A DNA stretch of 64,000 nucleotides from Armatimonadota bacterium (GTDB lineage Bacteria; Sysuimicrobiota; Sysuimicrobiia; Sysuimicrobiales; Humicultoraceae), in contig JAVHLY010000005.1 of NCBI GenBank assembly GCA_031081585.1, forward strand, positions 46,832-110,831, read 5' to 3'. Each line of letters begins with the position of its first letter. Within the stretch, counting starts at the first letter, position 1. The translations under genes and the position numbers were made by a program. Below the pieces are notes generated by a model that saw only the letters and a list, made by a program, of their open reading frames with translations, made no database searches and had not been told where the DNA came from. Shown here piece by piece: positions 32,939-41,915 of this stretch.

Positions 32939-34072
32939 CTACCGGATCCTGAGCAGGACCCCGTCGCGGGGGTGGCCCACCGCGACGAGCGCCCGGCGCA
33001 TCCCAGGTGGGAGGCTGAGGATGGCGATCCCGTGTGCCTCGTCGAGGTCCTGCCAGAGCAGCTGGTGCTCCCAGCGCTGGCCACGCCTGGCGAAGAGCGA
33101 AATCCGCCCCGGCCGGTGTGTCACCGGGCTCCAGGCCATGAGGATCTCCCGTCCCGGCACCGCCGGGTCGAAGTCCTCGATGGCCAGGGCGTGGAGGTGG
33201 TGGAGCGTCCAGGGCGTCCCCTCGCCGACCGCGAAGACCAGCTCGCTGCGCCAGCCTTCGGGATGACGGGCCAGGAGCCAGACACGTCCACGGACGTCCG
33301 TCGCGTGCCAGTTCAGGACCACTTCCTGGCCTGGGGACGTTGGGTCCGCGTCGCCCACCACGATCGCGTTCTGGGGCACTCCCGTCCCCACCGGCGCGAT
33401 ACGCCGGCGGACCCATCCGCGGCCGAACCAGAGCTGGTCGGTCCGCCCCGGGCCGCTGACGTACAGTTCCGGTCCGGTGAGGCCGTGGTCGGCGTCCCCC
33501 ACGGCGATGTCCCCCGGAGCGCCAGGCAGGGTGTCGGTGCGCCAGGTCCGCCCGTTCCAGGAGAGCTGCACCAGGCCGCCCGCCGACACGTACACCTCGC
33601 TCCCCGGCCATCGCGGGTCGACATCACCGACCGCCGCCCTCACGCGCACGAGGGAGGCAGCCTCGTGCAGGACCAGAGGGGAGAGCCAGGATCCCCCGCG
33701 CCAAGCGAGCATGACCAGACGACGGCCGGCGCTGAGGTAGAGCTCCGGGATCGGGCCGTTGCCCGGCCAGGCGTCCCCGCAGGCGATGCGGGCACGGTCC
33801 CCCGCCACCCGCGCGATCAGCGTGTGCGTCCACTGAGCATGGATTGGGGTCAGGGCGTAGACCTCGCCGCGCCGGGTCACCAGGTAGGCCGCCTGCGAAC
33901 GGCGCGGGTCGGCGGGGCAGGCCACGATGTCCTGCTTCTCTTCGTCGGGCAGATCCAGCTCCTCGATGGCGTAGCGAGCGTACACGAAGCCCGCTGACCC
34001 GCCCTGCCCGGTGGCGCAGGCCGCCATCAGGATGGCCACGAGGAGGGAGCAGATGACGAAGCGGTGGCGCAT
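32939..34072 (-). CDS. Lipoprotein with FG-GAP/VCBS-like beta-propeller repeats
   Basis: A 377-residue predicted lipoprotein. The signal MRHRFVICSLLVAILMAACA ends in a lipobox (MAAC). The rest is a beta-propeller with repeated blades of the type VGDVDPRWPGSEVYVSAGG, VGDADHGLTGPELYVSG and VGDADPTSPGQEVVLNW, in which the acidic D-x-D positions resemble calcium-binding FG-GAP loops. Function unknown; such proteins often bind sugars or other surface ligands. GGAGGAGG lies five bases before the ATG. It converges on the thioredoxin-fold gene with a 71-base gap. Confidence 0.8.
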   Translation of the reverse strand: MRHRFVICSLLVAILMAACATGQGGSAGFVYARYAIEELDLPDEEKQDIVACPADPRRSQAAYLVTRRGEVYALTPIHAQWTHTLIARVAGDRARIACGDAWPGNGPIPELYLSAGRRLVMLAWRGGSWLSPLVLHEAASLVRVRAAVGDVDPRWPGSEVYVSAGGLVQLSWNGRTWRTDTLPGAPGDIAVGDADHGLTGPELYVSGPGRTDQLWFGRGWVRRRIAPVGTGVPQNAIVVGDADPTSPGQEVVLNWHATDVRGRVWLLARHPEGWRSELVFAVGEGTPWTLHHLHALAIEDFDPAVPGREILMAWSPVTHRPGRISLFARRGQRWEHQLLWQDLDEAHGIAILSLPPGMRRALVAVGHPRDGVLLRIR

Positions 34073-34324
34073 TGTAACCTCCTCCGACGACAAGTGAGGC
34101 TTCACGGGACGAACGGCCTCTCGGTCCTGCCGACGAACGATGCTACGATAGGTTTCATGATACCGCTCCGCCCCATGCACCCGCGCACCGCACTCGTCCT
34201 TCGGGATGGTGGAATGCGAACCGAAGCCGGGAAGGCACAAGGCGGTCTGTACGGTCCCTGGCCACGAGGACGCCGGGATGCGGGTCACCATTTCGGTGGT
34301 TCCGGCCGGGTAAGAACCTGAGCA

Positions 34325-34908
34325 GTGGACAACGACCTGCGCGGCAGACCGGACACGGTCCTGGTCACCGGCAGCAGCGGCTACCTGGGCTACGCCGTCG
34401 CCCGGCGCCTGAGCCGGCGCTACGCCGTGAGCTCGCCCGCCAGCTCGCCCGGGACGACGAGGCCCAGCGCCTGATGGAGACCGACCCGCGGGGGCACGTC
34501 GCCATGATGCGCCCGATGCAGGAGGACGAGGCGCTGGTGCGCGAGCTGCCCGAGCAGGTGCTGCGCCAGGAGGCCGCGCTGTACCGGGAGGTCGTGCGGC
34601 TGCGCGGGCCGCAGCCTTCGCCGCAGGCGCTCCCCGACCCGCTGATGACCGGCATGGTGGTGGGCGAGCGCTGGGTGCACGTCGCCGTGACGACCCTGGG
34701 CGCCTGGCTGCTCGCCGCCCCCTCCGCCCTGGCCTACCCGCGCGCGGCCCTGGCGTGGAGCGACATGCTGAGCGGCGCCCTGGTGATCGTCCTCGCCGTG
34801 CTCACGCTCACCGGCCGCCGCTGGGCGCCCTGGGCCAACGCCCTGGTGGGGCTGTGGGTGATGTTCGCGCCGCTCCTCTTCCGGACGCCCTCGCCCGCGG
34901 TGTACGCA
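34325..34908 (+). pseudogene. Epimerase N-terminus joined to an SPW-repeat membrane C-terminus, frameshifted
   Basis: From GTG 34325 the first 35 codons are the start of a short-chain NAD-dependent epimerase (TVLVTGSSGYLGYAVARRLS, then RRYAV). At about 34429 this frame turns to nonsense and stops, while frame +1 continues as a different protein. That second part has a charged helical stretch (ELARQLARDDEAQRLMETD) and then two membrane helices with the SPW-repeat pattern (AWSDMLSGALVIVLAVLTLT, LVGLWVMFAPLLFRTPSP). After SPAVYA at 34908 the likeness ends without a stop. Multi-domain epimerase-SPW proteins would explain both halves; most of the middle and the last repeat are gone. Confidence 0.65.
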
Positions 34909-34999
34909 CTCTTCGCCCGCCTCCGCAGGTCTTCCTGGGTCGTGTGCCTAAGACTCCTCCTCGTCGCACATATCCCCACCCAGGAGGACCCCTGTCGCG

Positions 35000-36376
35000 A
35001 TGCCCGACGACACCGCCACAAGCCACGACGCCGCAGCGCTGCTCGAAGCCGACCAGGCCCACCTGATCCACCCGCTCCACCACCCCCAGGAGCACGAGGC
35101 CCCGCTGCTCCTCACCGAGGGCAGCGGCGCCGTCCTGCGCGACGCCCAGGGGCGCGAGTACCTGGACGGCCTCTCCTCGCTGTGGAACGTCAACCTGGGG
35201 CACGGGCGGCCGGAGCTGGCCGAGGCGGCCTCTGAGCAGATGCGCCGCCTGGCCTACGCCTCCGCCTACGTCGGCCTGACGAACGCGCCGGCGGCGCGCC
35301 TGGCCGGGCGCCTGATCCGCCTGGCCTACCCCAACCTCTCCGGGGTGTACTTCACCACCGGCGGTGCGGAGTCCAACGAGAGCGCCTTCAAGATCGCCCG
35401 CTACTACTGGCGACGTCGGGGGCGGCCGGAGAAGACCAAGGTCATTGCGCGCTGGCACGCCTACCACGGCGTCACCCTGGCGGCGATGTCGGCCACCGGC
35501 ATCCCCGCCTACCACACGATGTTCCGCCCCACCGTCCCGGGCTTCGTGCACGTCACCCCGCCCTACCCCTACCGCCACCCGGGGCAGGCGGCGGACGCCG
35601 TGGCCGAGGCCATCGAGCGCGAGGGGCCGGAGACCGTCGCCGCCGTCATCGCCGAGCCGGTCATGGGAGCGGGCGGGGTGATCGTCCCGCCGCCGGACTA
35701 CTTCCCGCGCCTGCGCCAGGTGTGCGACCGCTACGAGGTCCTCCTCATCGCCGACGAGATCATCACCGGCTTCGGCCGCACGGGGCGCTGGTTCGCCCTC
35801 GACCACTGGGGCGTGCAGCCCGACCTCGTCACCTTCGCCAAGGGGGTGACGAGCGCGTACCTGCCGCTCGGTGGCGTGATGGTCTCGCGGGCCATTCACC
35901 GGGCGATCCTGGAAGCCCCGCCGGCGGAGCGGTTCATGCACGCCGCCACCTACTCCGCCCACCCGACGTGCTGTGCGGTGGGGGTGCGGGCGCTGGAGCT
36001 CTACGAGCGGGAGGGCCTGGTGGAGCGGGCGGCGGTGATGGGCCACCGCCTGCTGGAGGGCCTGCGCAGCGCGCTGGCGGACCTGCAGGCGGTGGGGGAG
36101 GTGCGCGGGCTCGGGCTCATGTGCGGGGTGGAATTCGTCGCCGACCGGGCCACCAAGGCGCCGGCGCTGGGCTACGGCACGCGCGTGCTGGCGGAAGCCC
36201 GCCGGCGGGGGCTGCTCACGCGCATCCGGGTGGGGAGCGCAGGGGAGTACCCCATCGGCGACACCCTGCTGCTGGCGCCGCCGCTGGTGGTCACCGAGGC
36301 GCAGGTGGACCGCATCGTCGAGATCGTCCGCGACGCCATCCGGGCGGCGGGTGCGCCGGCGCGGCCGGGGCCGTGA
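35000..36376 (+). CDS. Class III PLP-dependent aminotransferase (omega-aminotransferase)
   Basis: A 458-residue enzyme that moves an amino group from an omega-amino acid or amine to pyruvate or another oxoacid. PLP-site landmarks are FTTGGAESNESAFKIARYYW, ADEIITGFGRTGRWFALDHW with Asp252 binding the pyridine ring, and the Schiff-base Lys281 in LVTFAKGVTSAYLPLGGVMV. The start matches the omega-aminotransferase subgroup (HPLHHPQEHEAPLLLTEGSG). CAGGAGG lies upstream of the ATG. The likely substrates are beta-alanine, putrescine or similar amines. It stands alone, 24 bases from the convergent membrane protein gene. Confidence 0.93.
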   Translation: MPDDTATSHDAAALLEADQAHLIHPLHHPQEHEAPLLLTEGSGAVLRDAQGREYLDGLSSLWNVNLGHGRPELAEAASEQMRRLAYASAYVGLTNAPAARLAGRLIRLAYPNLSGVYFTTGGAESNESAFKIARYYWRRRGRPEKTKVIARWHAYHGVTLAAMSATGIPAYHTMFRPTVPGFVHVTPPYPYRHPGQAADAVAEAIEREGPETVAAVIAEPVMGAGGVIVPPPDYFPRLRQVCDRYEVLLIADEIITGFGRTGRWFALDHWGVQPDLVTFAKGVTSAYLPLGGVMVSRAIHRAILEAPPAERFMHAATYSAHPTCCAVGVRALELYEREGLVERAAVMGHRLLEGLRSALADLQAVGEVRGLGLMCGVEFVADRATKAPALGYGTRVLAEARRRGLLTRIRVGSAGEYPIGDTLLLAPPLVVTEAQVDRIVEIVRDAIRAAGAPARPGP

Positions 36377-36389
36377 CCGCCCGATCCCG

Positions 36390-38603
36390 CTAGCGGTAGG
36401 ACTCCAGGACGATGAAGGACTCGAAGATCCGCAGCGGCTCGGGCGTCCGGAAGTAGTCCTCCGGGCCGAAGACCAGCCCTACCAGGACCGCACCGTCTTC
36501 GGGGTGCAGTCCGGCCCCCACGTAGACTTGGCCCCGCTCGCTCCCGGCCCCGTAGGCGTACCACCCCTTGGTGACGGCCCCGATCCCCAGGAAGTAAGAA
36601 GTGCGGCTAGGCCGGACGAACGCCGGCTGCGCCGGGAAGACGCCGGCAGCCGTGAGGATGCGCAGCGTCGCTGCCACGTGCGCCGCGGTGACCTGCGGCT
36701 GGCCCGCGCCAGCGGCGAGGGCGAGCGGCGGGTGGTAGCGGAAGAGCAGCGCCCCACGCGTCCCCTCCGGGCTCACGTACCCGCCGGCGAACCCGAACGT
36801 GGACCGTCTCCAGCGCTCCCACCCCACCGGGCGACAGAGGGCCAGGTTCAGGTCGGGCAGGGCCGCCCCCTCGAAAGTGGCATCCTCCGCCGCCGCCTCG
36901 GCCGTCCCGGCCAGACGGCCGTTGCCGTACAGTTCCACCCGGTAGCGCCCCGCTGGCAGACAGCGAGGCGGCGAGGTGGCCGGTAGGTAGTGCACCTCCC
37001 AAAAGTACTCCCCCCGGCGGTTGACGCGAGGGCGTACGGCGCCCGAGACGCGGTGCAGCCCCGACCAGCCCCGCCCACCGGGATCGAGGTGGTACCACTG
37101 CACGAAGAGCGTGTCCCGGTCCGGATCGTAGCCCTCGAGCCGGCCGATCCACTGCAGGGTGGCGGGGAAGAGGTGGACGCGCAGGTCGGCCACGCGCACC
37201 TCCGCCCCCCGGGCGGCGGCGTCGGGCGGCCACACCGAGCGCACGATGAACTCCTTCATCCGCCGCACCTCGACCCCCAGGTCGGGGCGCGCCCGCAGGA
37301 GGATCTCCAGGTCGGTGAGTGCTCCCGCCACGGCGGAGCGGCGGTAGCCGCTGCCGCGCGGCTCCTCGCGCGGACCGTCGGGTCCCTGGACGCGCAGGAC
37401 GCGGGTGGCCTCCACCGCCGAGGTGTAGGCGGCCTCGGCCGCACCGGTGCGCCCGGCCGCCAGCAGTGCGACGCCCAGGTTGTAGTGGAGGATGGGGTCG
37501 TCGGGCGCCAGGCGCAGCGCCTCCTGCGCGAAGCGCACGCTGCGCGCCAGCAGCGCGGCCCGGTCGGCCCCGGGGAGGAGGGCCTGGAGGAAGAACTCGA
37601 ACCCCAGGTTGTGCATGACCGGGGTCGACCGCAGGCCCAGGTCGTAGGCCCGCAGCAGGTCGGCTGTCGAGGCGCGCAACTCGTTCGGCCCCGTGACGCT
37701 CAGCATCCCCATCGTCTGCGGTGAGCCGCTCCGGAAGGACGCCCGCGCCCGGTCCAGGTAGGCGCGGGCGAAGGTGGGGCGCAGCCGGATGGCCTCGTCG
37801 AAGTGGGCCCGTGCCTCCAGGTAGGCGGCGGGGGTCGTGGCCAGGGCGTGGCCCACCATCCCCTCGGCGTAGGCACGGGCCGCGGCGGCCGGGGCGCGGC
37901 GCGGCGGCGCGGCCGCGGCCAGCCCGGCCAGCACCGTCCCCACGGCGACGAGCCCCACCGCCACCCCGGCCAGCAGGCGCGTCACGCCGGTGCGCAGGGT
38001 CAGGGAGAGGCCGGCCAGGTAGACGGCCACGGCGAAGGCCGTGAGCGCCGCCGCGTAGGTGTTGGCCTGACGGCGCCAGGCCGCGTCCTCCTCGTTGGCG
38101 GCGTCCTGGAGCGCCAGCAGCTCGTGCCGGCGGGCCAGGCGCTGCACGAAGAACCGGTGGGGGAACGCAGCGTCCCGGAGCGGGCCCTCCGGCCCGGTCA
38201 GGCGGATGTCGGTCAGCTCCGCCGTGCGGGCAGCCAGCGCGCGCGACCGGGCCATCGTCCGCAGGAACGTGTCACGCGGCTGGCCCGGGGTGGTGACGTC
38301 CTGCGCGACCATCTGCAGGCGGGCGTTCGCCTCCCGGGCGCGCTGCTCGTCCACGAGCGCGTAGGTCTCCAGGTGGACGTTGGCCAGGTCCTGCGCCCGC
38401 AGCAGCTCCCCCACCGCGCGCACGCCCAGGTCCTGCGCCTCCACCGCCGCCCGGTCGGCGCGCATCTCCGCATAGCTCTCCTGGAAGCCGACCAGGGCGC
38501 CGAGGAAGGTCGTGACGACGATGAAGATGGCCAGGAACCGGGCGAAGGGCTCGCGCACCTCGTCCGGGTCCGGCAGCTCGATGCGGTCCGGCGGGCGACT
38601 CAC
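36390..38603 (-). CDS. Membrane protein with TPR repeats, unknown function
   Basis: A 737-residue protein. An N-terminal membrane helix (FLAIFIVVTTFLGALVGFQE) is followed by an extracytoplasmic helical region, two further helices near residues 190-240 (AALTAFAVAVYLAGLSLTL and LLAGVAVGLVAVGTVLAGLA), and TPR motifs (TFARAYLDRARASFRSGSP, DPILHYNLGVALLAAGRTGA). The C-terminal 300 residues form a beta-rich domain with RGEYFWEVHYLP and YRVELYGNGRLAG. No named enzymatic motif. Its GTG start overlaps the stop of the smaller membrane protein upstream (GTGA), and both share the four-helix-like extracytoplasmic segment, so they probably form a complex. Confidence 0.75.
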   Translation of the reverse strand: MSRPPDRIELPDPDEVREPFARFLAIFIVVTTFLGALVGFQESYAEMRADRAAVEAQDLGVRAVGELLRAQDLANVHLETYALVDEQRAREANARLQMVAQDVTTPGQPRDTFLRTMARSRALAARTAELTDIRLTGPEGPLRDAAFPHRFFVQRLARRHELLALQDAANEEDAAWRRQANTYAAALTAFAVAVYLAGLSLTLRTGVTRLLAGVAVGLVAVGTVLAGLAAAAPPRRAPAAAARAYAEGMVGHALATTPAAYLEARAHFDEAIRLRPTFARAYLDRARASFRSGSPQTMGMLSVTGPNELRASTADLLRAYDLGLRSTPVMHNLGFEFFLQALLPGADRAALLARSVRFAQEALRLAPDDPILHYNLGVALLAAGRTGAAEAAYTSAVEATRVLRVQGPDGPREEPRGSGYRRSAVAGALTDLEILLRARPDLGVEVRRMKEFIVRSVWPPDAAARGAEVRVADLRVHLFPATLQWIGRLEGYDPDRDTLFVQWYHLDPGGRGWSGLHRVSGAVRPRVNRRGEYFWEVHYLPATSPPRCLPAGRYRVELYGNGRLAGTAEAAAEDATFEGAALPDLNLALCRPVGWERWRRSTFGFAGGYVSPEGTRGALLFRYHPPLALAAGAGQPQVTAAHVAATLRILTAAGVFPAQPAFVRPSRTSYFLGIGAVTKGWYAYGAGSERGQVYVGAGLHPEDGAVLVGLVFGPEDYFRTPEPLRIFESFIVLESYR

Positions 38604-39280
38604 CGCGTCACCGTCCCCACCACGCCCCAGAGGACGAGCGCCACGCCGGCCAGCCCCGTCCCGGTCCGGGCGAAGAGGCCGCGCACCCGGGCGCCGCCCA
38701 GCTCGGCCAGGGTCAGCAGGACCAGGGCGGCGACGAAGAGGGTGACGACGCCGACCAGCCACCACGCCCGCAGATGGGCGCGCTCCGCCTGGACGCGGAG
38801 CGCGTCGGGGCGCAGTTCAGCCAGCACGCTGTCGTGCGCCAGGTTCTGGCGCAACACGTAGGCCCGGTCGTACGAGAAGGTCCCGTCGCCGTCGCCGAAG
38901 CTGACCTGCGCACCGCGGAAGTAGGGGCGCAGCGCGCGGGCCAGGGCCAGCTCGGCGTGGGCCTGGGTGTCGAGGGCCCGGGCCAACGGCGGGGTCGCCC
39001 GCGCCTCCGCCGCCGCCCGGCGGAGCAGCCGCCAGGCCTTCAGGTGCTCCTGGTAGCGGACGGCAAAGCGCAGGTCCTGGTTGACGATGCCCTCCTGCTC
39101 CAGCAGGCGCAGCTCGTAGCGCAGCCGCTCCTGCACCGCCTGCTGGTCCAGGTCCGTAGCGGCGCTGGCGGTGACCGCGGCGTGCCAGGCGGCCACGGCG
39201 CCGAGCACCGAGACGGCAGCGATGGCCAGGGCGATGCGTGTGCGGAATTCATGCCAGGGACGGGCCGGAGGAGTCGTCAT
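38600..39280 (-). CDS. Small membrane protein paired with the TPR protein
   Basis: A 226-residue protein with one helix at the start (IALAIAAVSVLGAVAAWHAA) and two at the end (LVGVVTLFVAALVLLTLAEL, GTGLAGVALVLWGVVGTVT). Between them lies an extracytoplasmic helical bundle (LDQQAVQERLRYELRLLEQE, then YQEHLKAWRLLRRAAAEARA). The start region resembles the N-terminus of the TPR protein that follows. AGGAGG sits four bases before the ATG. The stop overlaps the next start. No family is recognised; the topology resembles sensor or scaffold proteins. Confidence 0.75.
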   Translation of the reverse strand: MTTPPARPWHEFRTRIALAIAAVSVLGAVAAWHAAVTASAATDLDQQAVQERLRYELRLLEQEGIVNQDLRFAVRYQEHLKAWRLLRRAAAEARATPPLARALDTQAHAELALARALRPYFRGAQVSFGDGDGTFSYDRAYVLRQNLAHDSVLAELRPDALRVQAERAHLRAWWLVGVVTLFVAALVLLTLAELGGARVRGLFARTGTGLAGVALVLWGVVGTVTR

Positions 39281-39462
39281 CGGGCCTCCTGGGGGCGATG
39301 TCGTGGAGGAACGCTCGGCACTTCGCCCCGGGCGAGGCCGGTCCCTCTTGGATCGGCGGGGCGGCGGGGTGCCGCACCAAGTGGCCGGGGACCCGGCCAG
39401 GAGTGATGAGGGGCCGGCCCCCGGTGCGGCCGGCCCCTCCGTCATCGCCGCCTGCCGCCTGA

Positions 39463-41709
39463 CTACGGCGGGCCGACGCTGAGCCAGTAGGGGATGCGCA
39501 GGGTGGTCGTGCCGGTGAGCACGATGTCCCCCTCGTACTGCCCGCGGGCCCCGATGGCCACCCGGGCGGTGACGCGCAGGTCGGCGAAGGCCCCGGGGGC
39601 CAGCGTGATGGACGCTGCCTGGACGCTCACCGTCACCCCCGCCGCGGGCGAGCCGTCGGGACGGAAGGGACCGGTGACCGTCACGCTCCACGACCCGCCC
39701 GCGCCGACGCCGGTGAGGGTTACCACCTCCTCGTGCTGCCCGATCGCCACCACGCCGAAGTTCACGTGGGCGGGCCGGGCGGTGGCCCGCGGGTCCCGCG
39801 CCCGGGCCAGGTCGATGCGCCCGCCGCCGCGGGTCATCACGCCGGTGGGCCGGGTGCCCAGGACGTGGTCGAAGACCGGCCGCTTCCCGGTGTTCACCAG
39901 GGCGGACTTGATCTGGTCGACGTGCCAGGTGGGAAACTTCTGGCGCAGCAGGGCCGACGCCCCGGCGACGTGGGGCGTGGCCATGCTCGTCCCCTGGAAG
40001 AAGGCGAAGCCGGCGGGCTGGTTGATCGCCGAGAGGATGTTCACGCCGGGGGCGGCCACGTCCGGCTTGATGTGCAAGTCGAAGGGTGTGGGGCCCCGCG
40101 AGCTGAAGCCGGCGATGATGTCGGCGTTGGGGGTGAGGAACTCCGCGAAGGTGGGGTCCACCCGTACCGCGGCTGTGTCCTGGTGGCTCTGGAACCACTC
40201 CCGCATCCCCACCCCCTTGTCCCGCGCCACCATCAGCGCGGGGATCGTGGGGAGCGGACCCCCGGCGTGCCCCATGGCCACGGGGTCGCCGGCGACGTTG
40301 TTGTAGATGAGCACCCCGACGGCGCCCGCGTTCTGCGCGTTGGTGATCTTCTCGGTGAAGGTGCACGCCCCACGGGCGATCAGCGCGATCTTCCCCCTGA
40401 CGGAGACTGCCGGTGTGGGATCGGTGGCCGTGCAGGCCGTGCCGGGGCTGTCGGTGGTCCCGGCCCACCAGGCGTAGAGGGCTTCGGTCTGCGTGTCGTA
40501 CGTCCGGAAGTCCCCCGCCGCCCCGCCGAAGTTCTGCAGGTCGGCGGGCGGGTTGGCCGGCGCCGTGACCGAGACCGGCTGGCCGACGAAGTGCGGGTTC
40601 GTGCTGGCGCCGGCCGTGATGGCCCCGGGGGCCGTCCCCGGCGAGGTGATGGTCTGCGCGCCCGGACCGGAGTTGCCGGCCGCCACCGCCGGCACCACGC
40701 CGGCACGCGCCGCGTTGTTGGTGGCCTCCACCAGCGGGTCGGCGACGTTGGGCAGGGCCGCGCCCCCCAGGCTCATGTTGATGACGTGCATGCCGTCGCG
40801 CACGGCGTCCTCGATGGCTGCGATGATCTGCTCGTCGCTCGCGGACTCCGCCTCGTTGGGGAAGACGTTGTAGTTGCCCAGGAAGGCGCGCGGGGCCACG
40901 CCGCTGATCTCGAAGCGCACCCCCTGGAAGGTCGCCCGGGTGCGGTGGTTGCACGCCGCCGTCCCGGCGACGTGGCTGCCGTGGCCGTGGGTGTCGCGCG
41001 CGCTGTCCGGCCCCTCGGCCGGGTAGGCGCGCGCCACGATGACCTTGTTGTTCACGAAGGCCGCGTTCTCCGGGTTGTCGGTGCGCGGGAACCCCGCCGG
41101 GGCCTGGTACCCCTTGTCGCCGAAGCAGGGGTTGCGGATGTCGATCCCGGTGTCGATGACGCCGATGCGGATGCCCTCGCCGGCGCGCCGGGCGCCCCCC
41201 AGGTCGTTCCACAGGGCGCTGGCGTTGATGAGCGGCAGGCTGACGTTCATCACCGGGCGGAACTCCCGGGCGACGGTGACCCCGGCCACCCCGGGCACGC
41301 GTCGCAGGGCGGGGATGGCGCTGCCCGGGACGACGAGCGCGAACCCGTTCAGCGTCAGGCTGAAGCGCTGGAGCACCCGCGCCCCGGGGGCGACCGCCTG
41401 GATGCGGCTCAGGACGACCTGCTGCCGGTCCGCCAGCTGGCGGGCGTAGGCCTGCACGTCGCCCCGCGCGAGGTCCAGCCGTGGCGTGGGGCCGAAGCGG
41501 GCGGCGACGGGCGCGTCGCTCAGCCGCACGACCACCTTGACCGGACCGCCGGAGGCGGCGGCCTGGCGCAACGCAGCCTCAGGGTCGATCGGGGCGGGCA
41601 CCTGGACGGGACGGTCGGCGGCCGGACCGCCGGCCACCACCGGCAGGACCGACAGCGCCGCCGCGACCGCGACGGCCACGAAGGCAAGGAGCAACCGCGG
41701 GACGCGCAT
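39463..41709 (-). CDS. Subtilisin-like (S8) secreted serine protease with PA domain
   Basis: A 748-residue exported protease. The signal peptide covers residues 1-27. An inhibitor-I9-like propeptide region follows (VVVRLSDAPVAARF, then RFSLTLNGFALVVPGSAIPA). The catalytic triad is visible: Asp186 in GVIDTGID, His243 in THGHGSHVAGTAAC, and Ser in FQGTSMATPHVAGASALLR. A protease-associated insert (ACTFTEKITNAQNAGAVGVL) lies between His and Ser, as in lactocepin-type subtilases. The C-terminal 120 residues are beta-rich (HEEVVTLTGVGAGGSWSVTV). AGGAGGTGAGCGC precedes the ATG. It probably supplies peptides for the importers in the window. Confidence 0.93.
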   Translation of the reverse strand: MRVPRLLLAFVAVAVAAALSVLPVVAGGPAADRPVQVPAPIDPEAALRQAAASGGPVKVVVRLSDAPVAARFGPTPRLDLARGDVQAYARQLADRQQVVLSRIQAVAPGARVLQRFSLTLNGFALVVPGSAIPALRRVPGVAGVTVAREFRPVMNVSLPLINASALWNDLGGARRAGEGIRIGVIDTGIDIRNPCFGDKGYQAPAGFPRTDNPENAAFVNNKVIVARAYPAEGPDSARDTHGHGSHVAGTAACNHRTRATFQGVRFEISGVAPRAFLGNYNVFPNEAESASDEQIIAAIEDAVRDGMHVINMSLGGAALPNVADPLVEATNNAARAGVVPAVAAGNSGPGAQTITSPGTAPGAITAGASTNPHFVGQPVSVTAPANPPADLQNFGGAAGDFRTYDTQTEALYAWWAGTTDSPGTACTATDPTPAVSVRGKIALIARGACTFTEKITNAQNAGAVGVLIYNNVAGDPVAMGHAGGPLPTIPALMVARDKGVGMREWFQSHQDTAAVRVDPTFAEFLTPNADIIAGFSSRGPTPFDLHIKPDVAAPGVNILSAINQPAGFAFFQGTSMATPHVAGASALLRQKFPTWHVDQIKSALVNTGKRPVFDHVLGTRPTGVMTRGGGRIDLARARDPRATARPAHVNFGVVAIGQHEEVVTLTGVGAGGSWSVTVTGPFRPDGSPAAGVTVSVQAASITLAPGAFADLRVTARVAIGARGQYEGDIVLTGTTTLRIPYWLSVGPP

Positions 41710-41809
41710 GCGCTCACCTCCTGGAGAGATGGCCGGGAGCCCACCCCGCCACCGGCAGTCTCACCCCCAGGCCCGCGCCTGGCGGCGCAGGCGCACCACG
41801 GTCGTCCTG

Positions 41810-41840
41810 TTGACGAGCAATTCTACCATGCTGGTATACC
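41810..41840 (+). promoter_or_regulatory. Candidate sigma-70-type promoter
   Basis: TTGACG (41810-41815) and GTATAC (41834-41839) are separated by 18 bases in an AT-richer patch (GAGCAATTCTACCATGCTGG) of the divergent region between the protease and the sarcosine-oxidase-like gene. Orientation fits transcription of the latter, starting about 70 bases before its ATG. Confidence 0.45.
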
Positions 41841-41915
41841 CGAATCGTCACCATTCCACGCCTGCAGGCCCGGTCGACAAGAGGGCCGCGCTGGCCACCG
41901 CCGAAGAGGGAAACA

